Assembly: GCA_016839845.1 (NCBI GenBank)
Contig: JAEOTL010000119.1
Location: 1 to 7,372 of the forward strand
DNA: 7,372 bases
Direction: 5' to 3'
From: Promethearchaeota archaeon
GTDB taxonomy: Archaea; Asgardarchaeota; Lokiarchaeia; Sigynarchaeales; SOKP01
Under the pieces are notes generated by a model. The model was not told the origin of the DNA, made no database searches, and saw only the letters and a list, made by a program, of their open reading frames with translations. The position numbers and the translations under genes were made by a program. This document shows positions 5,897 through 7,372 of the stretch, in pieces. Every line of letters starts with the position of its first letter. The stretch's first letter is position 1.

Positions 5897-7372
5897 ATGT
5901 TAGTTCCCGAATTTTACTTAATAATCCATTCGATTTTGCTGTTACTTACTATCGTTTTCTTCCTTTTAAGAAAATTGGAATTTCAGCTTCAAATTTTACC
6001 TTATATTATTGGTATATTGCTGCTAACAATGTTTTTGCTATATTTTCTTGAATTAAGTGCATTGGATCACCCTCAGGAAACAGATACCAGCAAAATAGGC
6101 CTAATTAATGCATTATCCCAATTTTTGCTCTTTACTGCTCTGATCTTGTATATTTACTCTCTTTTTGTTAGAGATGATGATTTAATTGAATTAAAAAAGC
6201 CATCTATCTATAGATCGAGGAAAGGAACGATTGAGGTTGGCAGGGTTATGAATAAAGAAAGGAAATCATATAAATTCTTCCTGTCTCTGAAAGACCTGGA
6301 AAGACATATGTTTGTGTGTGGTGCCACTGGTTCTGGGAAAAGTAATTTTATACAATATTTCCTCATGAATTTTAAAAAGCTATATAACGTTCCCTTTCTG
6401 TTAATGGAATTCAAGGGTGAATATACCTTCCTACAGGAGATTATTGAGGATCTGCTCATAATTAGACCAGGGGAAAATTTTTCTTTAAATATCTTTGACC
6501 CCGAGGGAGCTAATCCGGAAATTCATGCTGAAAGGTTATTTGATATACTAAAGAGTGGGCAGTTTTTAGAGGAACAAGCGGAATTTTCTCCTCAAATGCA
6601 AAGAGTACTAGTTGATATTCTTACGATTGTTTGTAAAAATCCTAAATATCAGAGTTGGAAAGGCTTTTTTAATCAATGTGATGTTTATTTAGAAACCCAG
6701 AAAAGGAAAATTCCATTGGTTCACCAGAGTCTTATTAGCATCCAAAACAGAATCAGAAGATTTTCATTAGGACCGTTAAAGAAAATTTTTGCTACAAGAC
6801 ATAAATTGTCAATAAAAAATTTGCTTGACAGGAATATCTTGGTTGACTTAAGCTCCATAATCCGTTTAGGTGGTGAAAAGGAAGACGCGCTGTTTTTTCT
6901 CAACATGGTTTTAAAATACCTTTGGGACAAAAACCTTTCCTACGGAGCCTATAACTTCAAGGGTATAAAACACCTTACAATTGTGGAGGATGCTCAATAT
7001 TTTGCCCCAAAAGACTTATCCAACCAAACTAAATTAACTTCTTACTTAGAAGATATCGCTCTGTTGCAAAGGGGTACGGGAGAATGCTTAATTTCAATCG
7101 CTACCCGACCGAACGTAAGTAATGAAATTCTGGCAAATGCTGGCGTGTTAATTACGTTTAAAAATCATATGGAAAGAAGTTTCTTATGTGAGTTGCTAAA
7201 TCTTGATGAGAAAAATGAAGATTATCTCTCAATTTTGGAAGAAGGGCAGTGCATAGCGCGGGTTAATTCTGTAAAAAGACCATTTCTCCTTTGGATTCCA
7301 TATATCGAAAGAAAGTGGTTAAAACGAGGAGATGTGAATAGAAAGAATAAATTAATTTTGAAAAACTTAAGA
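5897..7372 (+). CDS. Membrane-anchored HerA/VirB4/VirD4-class P-loop ATPase (3' end outside window)
   Basis: The open frame runs 492 codons from ATG 5897 to the window edge without a stop. Stops at 5855 and 5864 close the frame upstream, and this is the first ATG, GTG or TTG after them. Three hydrophobic segments (about residues 6-24, 33-51 and 67-91) are followed by a basic stretch and a soluble ATPase domain, so the ATPase should be cytoplasmic. Walker A is GATGSGKS at 142-149, preceded by the class-typical 'DLERHMFVCGATG'. The Walker B-like strand is LTIVEDAQYF with Glu364-Asp365. The later block QRGTG (Arg392) then IATRPN (403-406) corresponds to the HerA/VirB4 'arginine then TQRP' region, with Arg in place of the usual Gln. 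Known relatives pump DNA or drive secretion and conjugation as hexamers; membrane-anchored ones include VirD4/TrwB coupling proteins and archaeal CedB. The frame continues to the last base at 7372, so the C-terminus and any downstream partners are unseen. The class is firm; the exact role is open. Confidence 0.88.
   Translation, partial: MLVPEFYLIIHSILLLLTIVFFLLRKLEFQLQILPYIIGILLLTMFLLYFLELSALDHPQETDTSKIGLINALSQFLLFTALILYIYSLFVRDDDLIELKKPSIYRSRKGTIEVGRVMNKERKSYKFFLSLKDLERHMFVCGATGSGKSNFIQYFLMNFKKLYNVPFLLMEFKGEYTFLQEIIEDLLIIRPGENFSLNIFDPEGANPEIHAERLFDILKSGQFLEEQAEFSPQMQRVLVDILTIVCKNPKYQSWKGFFNQCDVYLETQKRKIPLVHQSLISIQNRIRRFSLGPLKKIFATRHKLSIKNLLDRNILVDLSSIIRLGGEKEDALFFLNMVLKYLWDKNLSYGAYNFKGIKHLTIVEDAQYFAPKDLSNQTKLTSYLEDIALLQRGTGECLISIATRPNVSNEILANAGVLITFKNHMERSFLCELLNLDEKNEDYLSILEEGQCIARVNSVKRPFLLWIPYIERKWLKRGDVNRKNKLILKNLR

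Noticed and set aside
5854..6051. Plus-strand open frame of 65 codons starting at GTG 5854
   Set aside because: It overlaps, in another frame, the N-terminal membrane region of the ATPase gene, whose frame is continuous from 5897 with clear membrane helices and motifs. The 65-codon product shows no recognisable feature.
6206..6215. Ten-base palindrome ATCTATAGAT
   Set aside because: It lies inside the ATPase coding region, is short for an AT-rich genome, and has no partner copy that I can see.
6308..6310. ATG just before Walker A as an alternative start of the ATPase
   Set aside because: Starting here would remove the first strand of the P-loop domain and the membrane helices, all of which are in frame from ATG 5897 with no stop between.
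6208..6459. Minus-strand open frame of 83 codons
   Set aside because: It is antisense to the Walker A region of the ATPase, which is clearly coding on the plus strand.
6721..6930. Minus-strand open frame of 69 codons
   Set aside because: It is antisense to the ATPase domain and has no supporting features.

Overview
The window is AT-rich (roughly one third G+C by eye) and holds three protein-coding genes. It has no rRNA, tRNA, CRISPR array or insertion sequence that I can see. It looks archaeal: the gene upstream regions carry TATA-like boxes rather than bacterial -35/-10 pairs, one start sits about 26 bases after such a box as in leaderless archaeal mRNAs, and a HerA/VirB4-class ATPase is present. 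The most telling gene is a 1440-residue TPR protein ending in what looks like a small longin/roadblock-type (SNARE-like) alpha/beta domain. That domain style, on large helical-repeat proteins of an AT-rich archaeon, points to an Asgard archaeon, most likely of the Lokiarchaeia type. This placement is inference, not proof.

Layout. Positions 3-1250 (+) are the 3' part of a CDP-alcohol phosphatidyltransferase gene, a phospholipid head-group enzyme, with an unusual long C-terminal membrane extension. A 66-base convergent gap (1251-1316) separates it from a very large gene on the minus strand (5639 down to 1317). That gene encodes about 945 residues of TPR-like helical repeats, then a nitrilase-fold amidohydrolase domain with a visible Glu-Lys-Cys triad, then the putative longin-like domain. 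A 257-base divergent intergenic region (5640-5896) holds TATA candidates for both directions and an 11-base direct repeat with a 12-base period. From 5897 to the window end (+) runs the 5' part of a membrane-anchored P-loop ATPase of the HerA/VirB4/VirD4 class, with three predicted transmembrane segments and a Walker A at residues 142-149; its 3' end is outside the window.

The three genes do not form one operon: the first and second converge, and the second and third diverge. A shared function cannot be read from the layout alone. Two of the three products are membrane proteins, and the third ends in a domain type that in eukaryotes and Asgard archaea is linked to small GTPases and membrane adaptors. 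The most novel item is the TPR-nitrilase-longin-like fusion, including a short motif, SPR[L/I]GE..Q, duplicated on either side of the nitrilase domain.
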